Assembly (NCBI GenBank): GCA_023630585.1
Contig: CM042554.1
Location: 2,068,695 to 2,132,694, forward strand
From: Cranoglanis bouderius
Lineage: Eukaryota > Chordata > Actinopteri > Siluriformes > Cranoglanididae
DNA: 64,000 bases
Reading direction: 5' to 3'
The notes under the pieces were generated by a model. That model ran no database searches. It was not told the origin of the DNA and was given only the letters and a program-made list of their open reading frames with translations. Position numbers and translations under genes: made by a program. Shown piece by piece: positions 1 to 13,600 of the stretch; within the stretch, counting starts at the first letter, position 1, and every line of letters begins with the position of its first letter.

Positions 1-450
1 CCACGGAATAGCAAGGCATGAATTAAAAAAAGGCAAGGCATTAATCCAAAAAGTAAGGCATTAATTCACAAAATAACGAGGAAAGAGTCCACAGTCCAGG
101 AAACACGAGGCGAGTGCAAAAACAAAGCACATCCATTTAATTCACACAATTCCATTCAATACTCTGCATCAAAGCGGAGAAACGAAGGGGTTTAAATACA
201 TGCATGTAACAAGAGGTAAACGTAAAACACCCGAAACCAATAATGAAACATAAAATAGAAAACCAATGAATGGACAGGGGCGGAGACATGATGTAAACCA
301 AAACAAAGAAGCACATGGTGACGAAAACAAAATGAGAGTCTATGAATGGGAGGTTGCGCTACTCACTGTCCTCAGCGAGCAGCACTAGGGAACGCGGAAA
401 TGTGCTGCTGGCTGTCCTCAGCAGCAGCGTGGAGAGGGGAAACCCTAACA
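1..450 (-). mobile_element. 3' LTR (partial) of the zinc-finger LTR element family, left copy
   Basis: Read on the - strand, an LTR starts with TGTTAGGG at 450 and runs off the left window edge. It carries a TATA-like TATTTAAACCCC block (about 188-199) and starts directly beside a purine tract, as a 3' LTR does. About 165 bp of its start is repeated at 1673-1839, and a related LTR occurs at 60538-61339 on the other strand. The target duplication cannot be checked because the far LTR end is outside the window. Confidence 0.75.
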
Positions 451-466
451 GAGCCCCCCCCAAAGG
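451..466 (-). promoter_or_regulatory. Polypurine tract of the left LTR element
   Basis: On the - strand this reads CCTTTGGGGGGGGCTC and lies immediately before the TGTTA start of the LTR. A purine run at this exact place is the normal second-strand primer of LTR retrotransposons, so it fixes the 3' end of the internal region. The assignment rests on position and composition. Confidence 0.7.
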
Positions 467-1672
467 CGCCAAAAGTTCCAACCACTCTGGTGGACGTGGG
501 CCCCTGGGCAGGATACTAATGCCTGCACCCCAGGACTCGAGGCTGGCATAGTCCATTGTTCCGAGGCCAGAGCGGAGCGTGTCTGGCCGTCCCGTCGGCC
601 ACGGACGAGAACTTGGACAAGAGCTTGGACTGGAAACCGGCTTGGTGCTTGGCTTGGTGCTTGGCTTGGCGCTTGGAGCGGCGCTTGACCTGGCGCTTGG
701 AGCGGCGCTTGACATGGCGCTTGGAGCGGCATTTTGACCTGGCGCTTGGAGCGGAGCTTGACTTGGAACCCGGACTGGAACCTGGATTGGAACCCGACTT
801 GGCACCTGGACTGGAACCTGGACGGGATTCAGGACTGGAACCTGGACTGGAACCTGGACGGGAGTCAGGACTGAAACCTGGACTGGAACCTGGACTGGAA
901 TCCGACTTGGCACCTGGACTGGAACCCAACTTGGCACCTGGACTGGAGACAGGGCTGGAAACAGGGCTGGAAACTAAACTAGAAACTGAACTGGAAACTA
1001 AACTAGAAACGGGACTGGAACCTAAACTAGAAACTGAACTGGAAACTAAACTAGATACTAGACTGGAAACAGGACTGGATTCTGGACTGGGACCTGGACT
1101 GGAAACAGGACTGGGACCTGGACTGGGACCTGGAATGAAAACTAGACTGGAAACTAGACTGGATGCTGGACCGGATACTGGATGCTGGACCGGATTCTGG
1201 ACTGGAAACAGGACTGGGACCTGGACTGGAAACTAAACTAGAAACTAGATTGGAAACTAGATTGGGACCGGAAACTGGACTGGGATCTGGACTGGAAACT
1301 GGACTGGATACAGGACTGGGAACAGGGCTGGAAACTGGACTGGGAACAGGACTGGAAATTGGCTCTGGATATGACTCTGGGTCTGAACTGAGGCATGGGC
1401 TGAGGCATGGGTTGGAACATGACTCTGGATATGACTCTGGGCCTGAACTGAGGCATGGGCTGAGGCATGACTCTGGACATGACGTTGGGCATGAACTGGA
1501 ACATAACTCAGGATATGACTCTGGGCCTGATCTGAGGCATGGACTGGGACATGAATCTGGACCTGGACTTGGACATGGACTAGGGCAGGAATCAGGCCAG
1601 GGATTTGGACTCGAACATGGAAAGGGACTAGGGTAGGAACCTGAACCTGGAATAGGACTTTGACATGGAAGG
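467..1672 (-). mobile_element. Internal 3' region of LTR element with 12-bp tandem repeat array
   Basis: The - strand reads as degenerate 12-bp units rich in CCAGTCC, which translate as runs of Ser-Pro-Val-Ser or Ser-Pro-Cys-Pro type. The frame 1719-1051 stays open for 222 codons. The segment corresponds to the Pro/Ser-repeat part of the right-hand copy (about 62550-63980). The closest agreement is at 583-625, whose reverse complement resembles the last bases of the window. The LTR start, gag-like segment and zinc finger found in the right copy are missing here, so this is a deletion derivative. The + strand also stays open as a Gly-Leu-Glu-Thr repeat, which is a by-product of the repeat composition. 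Confidence 0.7.
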
Positions 1673-1839
1673 AGACATGACGTAAACCAAAACAAAGAAG
1701 CACATGGTGATGAAAACAAAACGAGAGTCTATGAATGGGAGGTTACGCTACTCACTGTCCTCAGCGAGCAGTGCTAGGGAATGCGGAAATGCGCTGCTGG
1801 CTGTCCTCAGCAGCAGCGCGGAGAGGGGAAACCCTAACA
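1673..1839 (-). mobile_element. Truncated 5' LTR of the left element copy
   Basis: This segment repeats 284-450 almost base for base in the same orientation, including the terminal TGTTA (1839-1835). Only the first 167 bp of the LTR are present. They join directly to the repeat array, so the rest of the LTR and the 5' internal region have been deleted. Confidence 0.7.
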
Positions 1840-2218
1840 CAGGTGCTTTTTTTCTCTCTTTTTTTGTCATTTTCTCACTGGAAACAAATGATGCACATTA
1901 GCAGACATCTATATATAGTTGTAAATTAAGTATAAATATAGTTGTTAAGTAAGGTAGTAAGTAAGGTAAGGTAAAAGTTTAGTAAGGTAAAAGCAATGTT
2001 ATCATTAAACACTTTCACTCAGAAAATTGATCAAAGTTTGTAATTAGAGGGATTCCTCATTGAAACACATAAGGTGTGCTTAAATGGTTCCACAGTGAGT
2101 AATGGTGAAAAAAGACAATGTTTTCCTTCAAAAATGTAAGATATGTTTACAAAGGCATGCTTAAATGAAGCTTAAATATACTCTTGACTAAGCATCATAG
2201 TAATTTTCATTTTGCCCT
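1840..2218. other. AT-rich spacer with GTAAG-type simple repeats
   Basis: No exon or recognisable element is seen. A short cluster of GTAAGGTA-like repeats lies at about 1938-1990. Confidence 0.4.
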
Positions 2219-2440
2219 GTTACGAAACACAGGGAAGCTGGATGCAAGTGCAGGGGAAAAGTCAGTTTATTAGGATCTTACGCAAAAGTAAAGGAACAGA
2301 GGCAAAATGGGGAAGTAACCAAAAGTATTTGGACAGGGAGAAAAGGAACACAAAAGCAGGGTCGAAAACAAAAAAAATCCACAGGTAGTAAATCCAAAGA
2401 GAGGCATTAATCCACACAAAAAACGAGGCCTACAATATAT
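2219..2440 (-). mobile_element. LTR fragment (R/U5 end), Gypsy-like
   Basis: Read on the - strand this has an AATAAACTGACTT polyadenylation block followed by a C-rich tail ending in CGTAACA, the usual end of this LTR group. It shares the wording 'gattaatgcct' with the LTR at 1-450, so it probably belongs to the same or a sister family. The other end is lost. Confidence 0.5.
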
Positions 2441-2741
2441 GGCTAATTACTAAATTCCAGAGGGGTGGGATACCAAAACACTAAAGATGACATTTGTGGC
2501 TAAATGTGGAACTTTGCTTTTGTTTTCTTCAATAAAGCTGATGGACTATATACCGATGGAAATGTGCATGATTTATAAAACTGCAAATGAACTGGATTTT
2601 CGTCTATGTAGGTAATGTAAGCTAGTAAAAGTGTGATCTTGGTTTTAAATGTTATAACTTTATTGTGGCAGTTGTATACCGTGTTTTACTATCAAAAAAG
2701 CTTTAGTTTTGCTGTCCGTTTTATCTCTGTAAGGAAGTAGA

Positions 2742-2744
<3 letters not shown>

Positions 2745-2790
<46 letters not shown>
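2745..2790. repeat. (TG)n microsatellite
   Basis: Uninterrupted TG dinucleotides, about 23 units. Confidence 0.95.
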
Positions 2791-2791
<1 letters not shown>

Positions 2792-3563
2792 ACATGCGTG
2801 TGTTATACCTATTGAATGACAACTTCTGGTCCTTCTGGTACCTTGCCCCCTCCTTGATACAAAACTCTGGCTGGTAAGTGCTAAACTATTGTAATTAGGC
2901 TAGCAAAGACTAATGGTTTGTTACTTTTAATGCACCTACTAATTACTTCCTTAACATCCACAATTTGATATATTTGCATTAGGTAGGTCATAAAAATTAT
3001 ATATTAATCAGTCTTGTTATAGCGTATTTAAAAGCTATAACAGGCTATAACTGCTTGTTTAGGAATAGTATTATTGCAGTTTTGTATGATAACTAAATTA
3101 GGCAAATAGTTTATTAATGTCTTCTCTGAGATATGCATAGTTTCAGCTGGAATTAATTGATGGTACCTGCATTTACGTTGTAAATAGAGTTCACAGTGTT
3201 CTATTGCCAGAATATTGCAGTGAGTGCAAATGCCATTATTTATATGAATTACTTGCTTAGCACCCATGGTTGTTTTTTGCTTTACCATGATCATGTTGGG
3301 TTATGCCTGGGCAGATGTAGACATTATTACTGACCATAACAGGGCTATGACTTTTGCTGACTATGCAAAATTACGGTTGTGGGTTTTGCACATGCAAATG
3401 GAAAGGCAATATCAGTAGGGTACAAATGTATGTAATGCCTGCACAGGGGCCCATTGTGATGAAGTTCTGCCCCTGGTTATTAAAGAGGATGCAAAGACCA
3501 AAACTGCTTTTGTGATGGCTAGAAGAAGCAAGAATATGAATTAAGTGTCTTGCCCGCCCACAG
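2791..3563 (+). other. Intron sequence upstream of the first visible ADAP1 exon
   Basis: No exon or repeat is recognised. The stretch ends in the splice acceptor CCGCCCACAG (3554-3563). Confidence 0.6.
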
Positions 3564-3646
3564 GCTGCTGCGGGAACAGTGGATCCGAGCCAAATATGAG
3601 AGGAACGAGTTTATTTATGTGGAGAGACAAGAGCCATACTCAGCAG
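3564..3646 (+). CDS. adap1: ADAP1 exon: end of ArfGAP domain
   Basis: The exon begins with the last base of a split codon and then reads LLREQWIRAKYERNEF to EPYSA. Acceptor ACAG and donor GTAAGA flank it. It ends in phase 1, matching the next exon 17.6 kb away. The basic WIRAKYERNEF stretch is the typical end of an ArfGAP domain. Confidence 0.9.
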
Positions 3647-6600
3647 GTAAGAAAATATCCTGTCTTTTCTCTATATCTCTCTATCTCTCTATGATTAATA
3701 CTCTCACTGACATGCACACTTCCTATGTCTTTTTTTTCCATCCGTCTACCAGCGCTCATCTGAGAGCCTGGATCCATTGATTATAACTTTGTGCGTGTGT
3801 GTGTGTGTGTGTGTGTGCGTACATTGTCACAAAGCAGCTTTATAGAAATATATAAATATGTAAATTTACGATATAAATTTTAAATTGATAAATTTATCCC
3901 TAATGAGCAAGCTGTTCCCTTCAATAACTGTGTATTACATGGTTAAAAAGTGCAATTGCATAAATAGGAGATTCATTGTAGTTTTCACATGAAGTATATT
4001 TTGTTGAAGATTTCTACTCTTGACTGGAGACATGACTGCAAAACATGGCAATTGCAGGCCTACAGCTATAATAGCAACTGTTGTCCTAAGCCGTTGTAGC
4101 AAAACTGTTCAAATCAACTGCAGTCCAAAGACATCTTCATGGTTTTTAAGTGGTACCATCCTTAGTAATCTCATTGATCTTTAGGCTGTTCATGTGGGGC
4201 CATCCTCAGCAACAGCGAGTGATTTCTACGTGATGTGATCTCCAACCAGAAGTAGGGCATCAGGATGGATCAGGCAGGTACAGAGAGCAGAAGGGGCCAG
4301 GATCAGTGGTATCTCAGGAGTAGCATGTGAAGTTCAACAGAGAGAGAGGGAGAAATTGTTAGGTATGCTAATTGTCAAGTAATTGTTAAGGACAAGGTAC
4401 TTTGTGTGCAAGCAGGGACTCAGGCAAGACTAGCTATGACAGCATAACTAAAAGGGAGAATCAGAAGGTAACACAGACATGAGGGTGCCCTGGGACATAA
4501 AGCGGCCAGCCACTCCACTGTCATCAAACCTGCGTGTACATGTGAGAGTTGCAGGGCGACAGCATCCAATCATCCCAGTTTATCACTCAATTATCACCCC
4601 ACTTTCCTTTATAAAAACATTATTTAGTATTGTAGGTATTGTAAACCAAATGTAGGTAACCTTCAAATTATGTTACTGAAAGGCTTTTCACAAATGAGGA
4701 TTGGATGTCATTTTTAGATTGAGCCAAGAGGATGTTTTTTTTTTTTTTTTTTTGCATAAGACGCTGTTGTGAGTATAACATTATGAATAATACACTACCT
4801 CTGTGGATAGCACTATCAAAACTGAAAGATGGGTCTTCCACCAACACAGATGAAGTGTTGTGACTGTGACAGACTCTTTCCAAAACCTTCGTGCAACTAA
4901 TTGTATTTGCATAAACTTATTGAGCCCTACATTAAGGCCCTTCTGTAAAGGTTGCAGGCAGGCTATGCAATCACATAACCAGCCAGACTCAGTTCTTCCT
5001 ATTACATTGATTCATTGTGCTGCCCTGAATAGAGATGCAAAAATAGTTCTTCAGTTTTCACACTTCTAAATAAGATGACTTTCCAAAGATAAAACACTAA
5101 AAAACACAACAAGGTTTTTCACACTGTAAAAATATTCACTCTGTGTATAGTGTCTATAAAATCCTTCTATTCTGTCAGGTGTTGTTTTTGCATTCATATC
5201 TTTTGACCATATCTGATGCTTCAAAATTTAAAATATATCCACCTACAAATTTGCTGAGTGCTTCCCTGTGGTAGTGACAGATAGGTATGTTTACCTATCT
5301 GTGACTGAACAGACAAGAAAAGCTGGACTTGGGTTTGTTCAGTTAGACTACCTGTCACTTTCTACTTCCATGTGTCTTCATACCATGACCCCACAAGTAT
5401 TCAAACTACACTGTATTTTTACCATTAATGGTTACTTGAAGGCTGTTTGCCAAGTACATGAGGACTGGTGTAATAGCAATTCCCCACTGACAACTGTGTC
5501 CTTATTAAATATGATGTCATATTTCAGGGAGATAGAGTAGGGGGCTAGAGGGAGAAACATGGCTTAATGTGAAAGTGCTGATTAATAATGCAGTACCATG
5601 AATTTGGCTCATGATCAGATTTATTCTGTCATACTTAACACTCTCTATATCATAATCCTGTTTCTAGCGAAGCCTTTCCTAGGCTTTGTTACAGGAAAGG
5701 CAGGCTTATAGATGAACTAAATCTGCTAGCACAGTATGCACACTAAAAAACATATATGTGGGGTGATTTAATGCACCAGAAATTAATTAATTAATCTAAT
5801 ATTATGCAATTAACAAACTCAGATCTGTTATATTTAAAAAGTGTGATTACAATTACAATATAATTAATTGTTTAGCCCCAAATAATAAAAATCCCAAGAT
5901 CCTCAGCACAACAGCAATCAGTGAAACTGGTTTGATTTGGAAGGCTAATGCCAAACACTAATTGGAAGGCTATTCTATAGCTGAGGGGCCTTGCAGGGAA
6001 AAAGATATGTACTGTGTTTTCATTATTCTAGGTATTGATAAAGAACCTGCACCTTTTTATCTAAGCAGGTGTGGTGGCTCATAATAGACTATCTTAACCA
6101 GCTGGCTTCAAAGTGGCACAATCCACAGACATTGCCCTTGTGGCTGTTACTGAGAAGCTTCATGATCCTAGATCAGCTTTCATCCTACTTAGCAACCTTT
6201 TGACACAGTCAAACAAGAGACTGTACTGTCCTTCTGCATGATTCTTGGAATTTGTAGCACAGCATGGCAATGGTTTGCTTCTTACATTACTAGGGACAGT
6301 CATATCAGGTGACATGGAGGAGATCCAGATCTGCTATTAAGGCAGGGGTTTCCAAACTTTTTGGACAAATGACTATTGGTATATTTGCATTTTTAAATGA
6401 TCGGCATCGGCCGATAAATCTTCCTGTACAGACAGTAAAATGACCAGTCATCGTTTTTAATGTGATGTTATGTAATGTTACACACAACAACACTCCGGCA
6501 TGCAACAAAGTCTTATTCAAACATTACCATGAGATCGGCAGTCCAGTGGTAGCGAACAAGCTCATGGTGAGCTCCCGTGGGGACACAGACGTGCAATAAA

Positions 6601-9600
6601 CAAATTCATACAAAATTGAAAATATTTTACCTCACAAACAATCACAAATCCCAAGACTGGTTGTTCCTCAGACACTTGCATCATCTTTGGTTACTTTTAA
6701 ACATTACGCTGTTTTCCTGCGGACTCAAAAGCCTGTGTACCCCTGAATGAAATACTGGTTCAGGTGAGCTGGATGAGACAAGAACATTGTATGTGTTATA
6801 TTGCGAGATGGTAAGTTTGAATTACTAGATTTTAAATCCATGTGTGCCGTATTTAATTGTCCACAATTAACTTATATCATGTGTAGTGCACCTTTTTACA
6901 TGTTCCAGTCTTTTTTGAAGCTAAGCTATGTGCTGCAAACTAAGCATGTAATGGTAAAAATATACGCCTTTTGTGATGAAGGCTTGTATTATTTTTTACA
7001 GAGACAGACAAGCAAAACACAGCAGACATAAATCTTTATTATTCAAATATTATCCTATACCTTGACTTAAAGTAAAACAACCTGTTAATAACTAAAGTAT
7101 CTATATGAGACTATGTATTGTAGATAAAATACATGGAATTACACATACTATTTTTGTCTTTAATTATTGACTGTTGGTCAGATTTGTTCATTAAATTAGA
7201 TATAAATGTAATCTATAACCTGCTACTGGATTAAAGCAGCACCAATTATTTATATGATTGGAAAATCAAACTGTACATAAGTTTTTAACTAAAATTTATT
7301 TTCTTTTTTTATTCTGCTATATGGCTGGCAAAGACAGCAAGACACAAGGAGAAGCTGCACTAAAACCTATTTATTTTTATTTGTACAAATTTCTTAAGTG
7401 AATGTTTTTGAAGTGCTTCAGAGAATATTACATAAATTACACAATAAATGTTCACATAGTTTCACCAATTCATATATGTCGACCACTACAAATGACTCTA
7501 AATGGACATTAAGAAACTTCTGTGACCCCAAGCCTTGACCATCCTACTTTTTTTTTTATTCCAAATTTATATGGACCACTGCAACATACGTATGTGTAAT
7601 GTAAGTGACTAAAAACCAAAAAAATATTCCTTGCACTGACTTACCAGTCTAGTGGGAAGTATTGTGTTGTTATAGGAAAATAATCCACAGTGGGGTGGTG
7701 TGATACAGCCCAACATCAAAAAGCCTGGTTTATACAGAGTCAGAGCTAAATCATTCCTGTCCATCAGATTCAATCTTGGACTGTAAAATGTGTAGCGATT
7801 TCATGCACAGCAATTTTAAACACACTGATGAGTTTGGTTTTTCTTAAAACTTTCTGTTGTTGTCATGATTGTCATGAGCTGCATCTTAAATGTTAAAACT
7901 TTCAATGACCTTACATTCAAAACTATTTACTAATCTAGAAAATCTAGAATGCTGGTACACAGAATGGAGATTTCGGTAGGTTTAAAGGTGACATGAGAGG
8001 TTTTTAAAAATCGAACACTAACTGTAATAAGAAAACCAGTGTTAGTACTCAATAAGGGATTAGAATAATATGTAAATATGCGAGTTGAGACACAACACTA
8101 GTTTGTTTAGTGGAGATTGATGGACATATTTATCCATTTTTTTTCCTGAACTACACTTGTGCGTGTGTCAGGAGAGTGAAAAGATTAAATAGCATGTATT
8201 AATTTAAATGTTGCTTGTCTGTGTCATGTCAATGGCGGAATTGGTGTTGGACTCAATTTCCCAAAGAACACCATGACCTACAAACATGGCCGTCATGGAC
8301 TGCAACTCCCGTCACTCACACCCTCTGGCTGCATCCGAATATCCCTACTACCCCACTGCACAGTAGGCGAAAAGCAGTATGCCAAAGAAGTAGCATGTCC
8401 GAATTCTCAGTACTCATAAAACAGTAGGCGAGAAATACCCGGATGACCTACTACTTCCGCCAAGATTCTGCAGTATGGAACCACTGGACACTGTGGATAC
8501 AGTGCTATTCCATAAGGTAGCGGGACTGGCGCAGAAGACCCCCTGTCCCAAATGGCACACTCCGCCCTTGTGGCCCTCCTCCGAGTCCACACTTTGATGA
8601 CGCCAACTAATGCAGACCTATGGGGCTAAGGCGCAAGTCCACAAGGGTGATGGGGCTATTAATAGATGGCTTTTGGGATGGACTCGAGGTCGTGATGCCG
8701 GAAAGAGGAAGATGTTGCCAGTTGTTGTTTTCACTGTGGCGCTAACCAGATGGCTTGCTAGCATCGTTTTTATCAGATAACCATTGACAATGGTCATAGC
8801 CTGAAGTTCCATTCCATTTTAATTGACTATAATTTAACATTTTTAATCTTCAAACTATATAACGAAATATTACTAAAAGCTAGAGCTACAGTTCAATTAC
8901 ATTGTAAATCATTATTAATTGTAAAACCAAAAACTTGCACTTAAAAACCTCTTCTCTGTCATGTTGGCTAAAACCAGCACTTGAAATTCCTCCTCCGCTT
9001 TCTGATTGGTCTGTCACAAGGTCTGTTGGGTAGCAGACTGCCGTGAGCCTGCAGCAGTGTGGGCTTCGAGAACCCTCACAAGCGCTAAAATCACAAATGG
9101 GACACACTACGGACTTGTACACTTCGCGCGCACACGCAACTAAAGGCCACGCGACCGCAAGTCAACATGAAGTACGCCAGTTGGGACAGGGGGAGAGCTG
9201 TCAGAATCTGCGCCACATAGTAAGTCCAGATTGTATTCATGCTTAACACTTATACTGATCAGTACGTACTGTATCAACGGCCAAGCAGTTGGCACTGTCA
9301 CAGTATGCGATTTCGGACGCAGCCATTGTCACATTTACGGTCACCCAATTACTGATCATGCACATCTGAGCACAATCACATGCACATGCTTACATGCTCA
9401 CACACTCACACTATTTAAGCACTTTCACAGCCTTTGTTTACTGTGCATGCCTTCCTGGTTATTGATACTGTTTTTGTTCCTGGTTTTAGGATTCTGGTTT
9501 TTCCGTTAGAATTTTGGCAGGCTCCGTACGCGACACTGAGGAAGTGAAATAGGAAATGGGGTAATTGCTATTTCAATATGACAGGGTCATAATGCGTAAC

Positions 9601-9955
9601 CCACAGGAAATGCAATTGCAAATGGACTTGGACAATGGACAAATGGCGTTTCCATTTGAAATTTGGCAGACACTGTGCATTCGTGTAAATGAAAATGCAA
9701 ACGGTAATACACGGTTTGCATTTTCATTTGAATTATGTCAATTTATACATCCACAAATAGGAAATGCAATTGCTAATACAGTTTGCAATTGCTTTTTATT
9801 GTCCGCAAAATACTTCCATATAGTCACTTCAACACTAGAACGATTAAAACAACAACAAAAAAAGTCTAGGTCAGACATCTATGCTGACTCTATCTTTATT
9901 ACAGACAAGAAAACAAGAATCTGTCAGCTCAGCTGCATGCTTCAGCACTCCAACA

Positions 9956-9999
<44 letters not shown>

Positions 10000-10253
10000 C
10001 ATCTTTATACTGAATTGCCTGGACTCATTGCCCAGGATAGGATTGCAACGGTATGAGATTTTCACGGTACAATAACTGTCTCTGAAAATATCACGATTTC
10101 AAGGTATTATTATTATTATTATTATTATCATCATCATCATCATCAGTTACAATGACCCTTAAAGGAATGAAAACAGAAGGTTGTTTTTTTGTTTTTTTTG
10201 GTTGAACAAATGCTTTATTATAATTGAAACTTGAAACCATTTTTTTATGGAAG

Positions 10254-10284
<31 letters not shown>

Positions 10285-10591
10285 GCCTTCCTTTCGAAAA
10301 GAAATAAAAGAAATAATAAATCTCCTGTTTGAACAAAAGAAATTATGAGGATAAAAGGAGCAGGACCTGCTGTGGCTTTGTTTGGAACTGTTTTGACTGG
10401 TGAAATAGAACAAAAACATACAATATTGAGTCTAATATGTAAGTCACTTATTATTTTTTACATTATCATAGCATGTTTAACTACTAAATGAAAAATAACA
10501 TCAGCTGTGTGAGCTTTTAAAATAATGTCTATTAATGTATACTGTCTGTGTGCAACAGTGCCACCAGACTACTCCTGTCTGCACCTTTAAA

Positions 10592-10635
<44 letters not shown>

Positions 10636-13600
10636 GATTGGGGTCAGTAGCCATGTTTCCATCCACGTATTTTTATGTGAATTTTGGGATATCGCATAAA
10701 AAACACTGGATGGAAACACCAGATAAAATCTCCAAAATGCTCATAAAGACGTATGCAAAACATATGGCAATGCGTTTTTCTGGCAGAACTGGGGTGCGGT
10801 AGGTCACATAACTGAACTAACCAGTGGACCAATCTCGTTGCACGGCATCTCAAATGTTGTTTTTGTCATTCTGAAATGCCTGAGCAAAAGTCTGTCATAG
10901 AAATGATTTGGTATAATTACCTCCCAGAACTGTCTCACACAATTAAGGAGTAGCACATATACTTTGTAGTGAGTGTCTGTGTTTTGAGAGTCCTTAAATA
11001 CTGTGAGTGAGTATTGAGATTGAGTCCAGGTGTGTGTGATCAGAAGGATGGTGATTGTGAATGCGGAAGTGTGTGTGTGTACTGGGACATGGAGGCCGTG
11101 GCGGCTATGATTGAATGCCGCAATGCAGTATGGGCAGTGAAGTCCACTGACTGGGTTGACCTGACACAGGGGCCTTGATAGCTAAGTGATATCATGACAA
11201 GTACATTTTTGTGTACAAAATAATTTGATGAAATAAAACAGATTTGGTCAATAATTTGAGATGCATTTTAAGAAATCTGACAATATGAAAATGATGCACC
11301 TAATAATCACATTTCATTTAGTAGCATTGCTACAAGTAGTGAAGCTATTCATTTTATTTGCAGTGATGAGGTGGTAGCATTGCTAAGTATTTTAGCAGAG
11401 TTGAGAAACAATAGCTCATGGTTTTATTTTCTTAACATCCATAACACTTTTTTTTTTTTTTTTCAGATTGTCTCTGAAGACTCAATCACTCTCACCTGTT
11501 TTGTGTTTCAACCTTAATTAGTACCCCTATTTAATTTCTAAGTTTTCCGTGTTTAGTTGCTAAGCTTCTGTTGTGATTAGCCTGTTGTGTGTTGAACACT
11601 ATGGTTCCATAGCTCTCATTTCCCTATGATTCTTGCTTTGACTTCTTTTTTGTTTGCTCTTTTGTCAATGAGAAGCCTGTGCTTGCATCTGCCTCTATTA
11701 CCTGACAGCAACCAACCAATTTCTGCATTTTTCTTTAATTAGTCTTTGTGTCACAATAAAAAAATATTTATTTTGCTAAAATCTTCACCAAACTTGATCT
11801 ATGCAGCATTTATATTCTTGCCCATATCGGCAAAGGTGAAAACGGCTTTTAGCACCATCTCTGGCCACTACTGTATGAACTTGTACTCCAGCAGTTTTCC
11901 AATGTCTCATTAACAGCGTGTTCATAGCTTGTATTGATGACATATTGATATACTCCCCTTATACTTATACGTCCCTTATACTTCCCTCTCTCACATACAG
12001 CAAGTCTTAGCCAGCCTCCTGCAAAACCATGTAAAAGGGGAAAATATCCAGACAGCAAGGTGTTACAGTAGTGAAACATATAGGTAATAAAGGCATGAAA
12101 AGGTTTTTCTGCATCATGTAATGACAGTTCTTAGCTTAACAATGTTTCTGAGATGAAAAAGGCTAGCATAGTATTATTACCTACATGAGCTTCTAACTAC
12201 TAACCCCGTTTCCATAAAAAATTGGATTTTTTCTAAAATGCATTAAAAAAAATCTGTGATTTGTCAAGTCTCTTGAAACTTTAATTAACTGGCAAAAGTA
12301 CAAAGAAAAGATATTCAGTGTTTTCACCGACCAACTTAATTGTATTTTGTAAATATAAACAAATTTAGAATTTGATGCCTTCAACACACTCAAAAAAAAA
12401 GTTGGGACAGAGGCATGTTTTCCACTGTGTTACATCACCCTTATTTTTAATCACACTTTTTAATCATTTGGGAACTGAGGATACTAATTGTTGCAGTTTT
12501 GCAAGTGGAATTTCTGCCCATTCTTGCTTGATACAAGACTTCAGCTGCTTGATAGTCCTGGGTCGCCATTGTCTGATTCTCCTCTTCATGATGTGCCATA
12601 GGAGACAGATATGGACTGCTGGCAGGCCAGTCAAGCACATGCACTCTGTGTCTGCAAAGCCACGCTGTTGTAGCACGTGCAGAATGAGGCCTGGCATTGT
12701 CCTGCTGAAATAACCATGGATTTCCTGGGAAAAGACGTTGCCTTGATGGCAGCATATGTCTCTCAAAAATCCCAATATCCCAAATATCCCAATATACTCT
12801 CATCAATGGTACCTTCACACATATGCAAGTCACCCATGCCGTGGGCACTGATGCATCCCCATGCCATCATAGATGCTGGCTTTTGCACCTTTTGCTTATA
12901 ACAATCTAGTTGGTCTTTTTCATCTTTGGCACGGAGAACTTGATGTCCGTTTTTCCCGAAAACAAGCTGAAACATGGACTCAAATGACCACAGCACACAT
13001 TTCCACTGCCTTTCGGTCCATCTGAGATGAGCTCGGGTCCAGAGAACTCGGCTGCATTTCTGCATAGAGTTAATGTGTTGCTTCCTCCTTGCGTAATTAA
13101 GTTTTGGGTTGCATTTCTGGATGTAGCGGCGGACTGTGTTAAGTGACAACGGTTTTCTGAAGTACTCCTGAGCCCATGTGGTTATATTTATCGCAGTAGG
13201 ATGATGATTTCTCAGGCAATGCCACCTGAGGGCTCGAAGGTTACACACATTCGACAGTGGTTTCTGGCCTTGCCCTTTACGCAATGAGATTTCTCCAGAT
13301 TTCCTGAATCTTTTCACAATATTATGCACTGTAGATGGTGAAAGACCTAAATTCTTTGCAATCTTGCGTTGAGCAATGTTCTTTTTGAACTGACTGACAA
13401 TTCTCTCATGAAGTTTGGTACAAAGTGGTGAGCCACGACCTATCCTTGCTTGGAAAGACAGCTTTTGGTGGATGCTCCTTTTATGCCCAATCCTGATATC
13501 CTCTCCTGTTACAAATTAACCTGATCCTCCAAAAAGGTGTTACTTGAATATTTGTTACGATTCCCCCTCGCACTGATCGCCGAAGCGAGCTGTGCGAGCG

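Noticed and set aside
556..1236. Long + strand frame of Gly-Leu-Glu-Thr repeats
   Set aside because: It is the complement of the 12-bp repeat array of the - strand LTR element. Frames stay open on both strands because of repeat composition. LTR and purine tract orientation favour the - strand.
1840..3563. Further upstream ADAP1 exons inside the window
   Set aside because: No open stretch with ArfGAP zinc-finger Cys spacing and splice signals was found, so the earlier exons are probably left of position 1.
5268..5540. 90-codon frame in the large ADAP1 intron
   Set aside because: No motif, splice context or coding composition. Typical of chance frames in AT-rich DNA.
12372..12901. + strand frames opposite Tc1 transposases (also at 16402-16767, 17753-18034, 22759-23004, 24235-24585)
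   Set aside because: They are antisense to recognisable transposase coding sequence and have no domain of their own.
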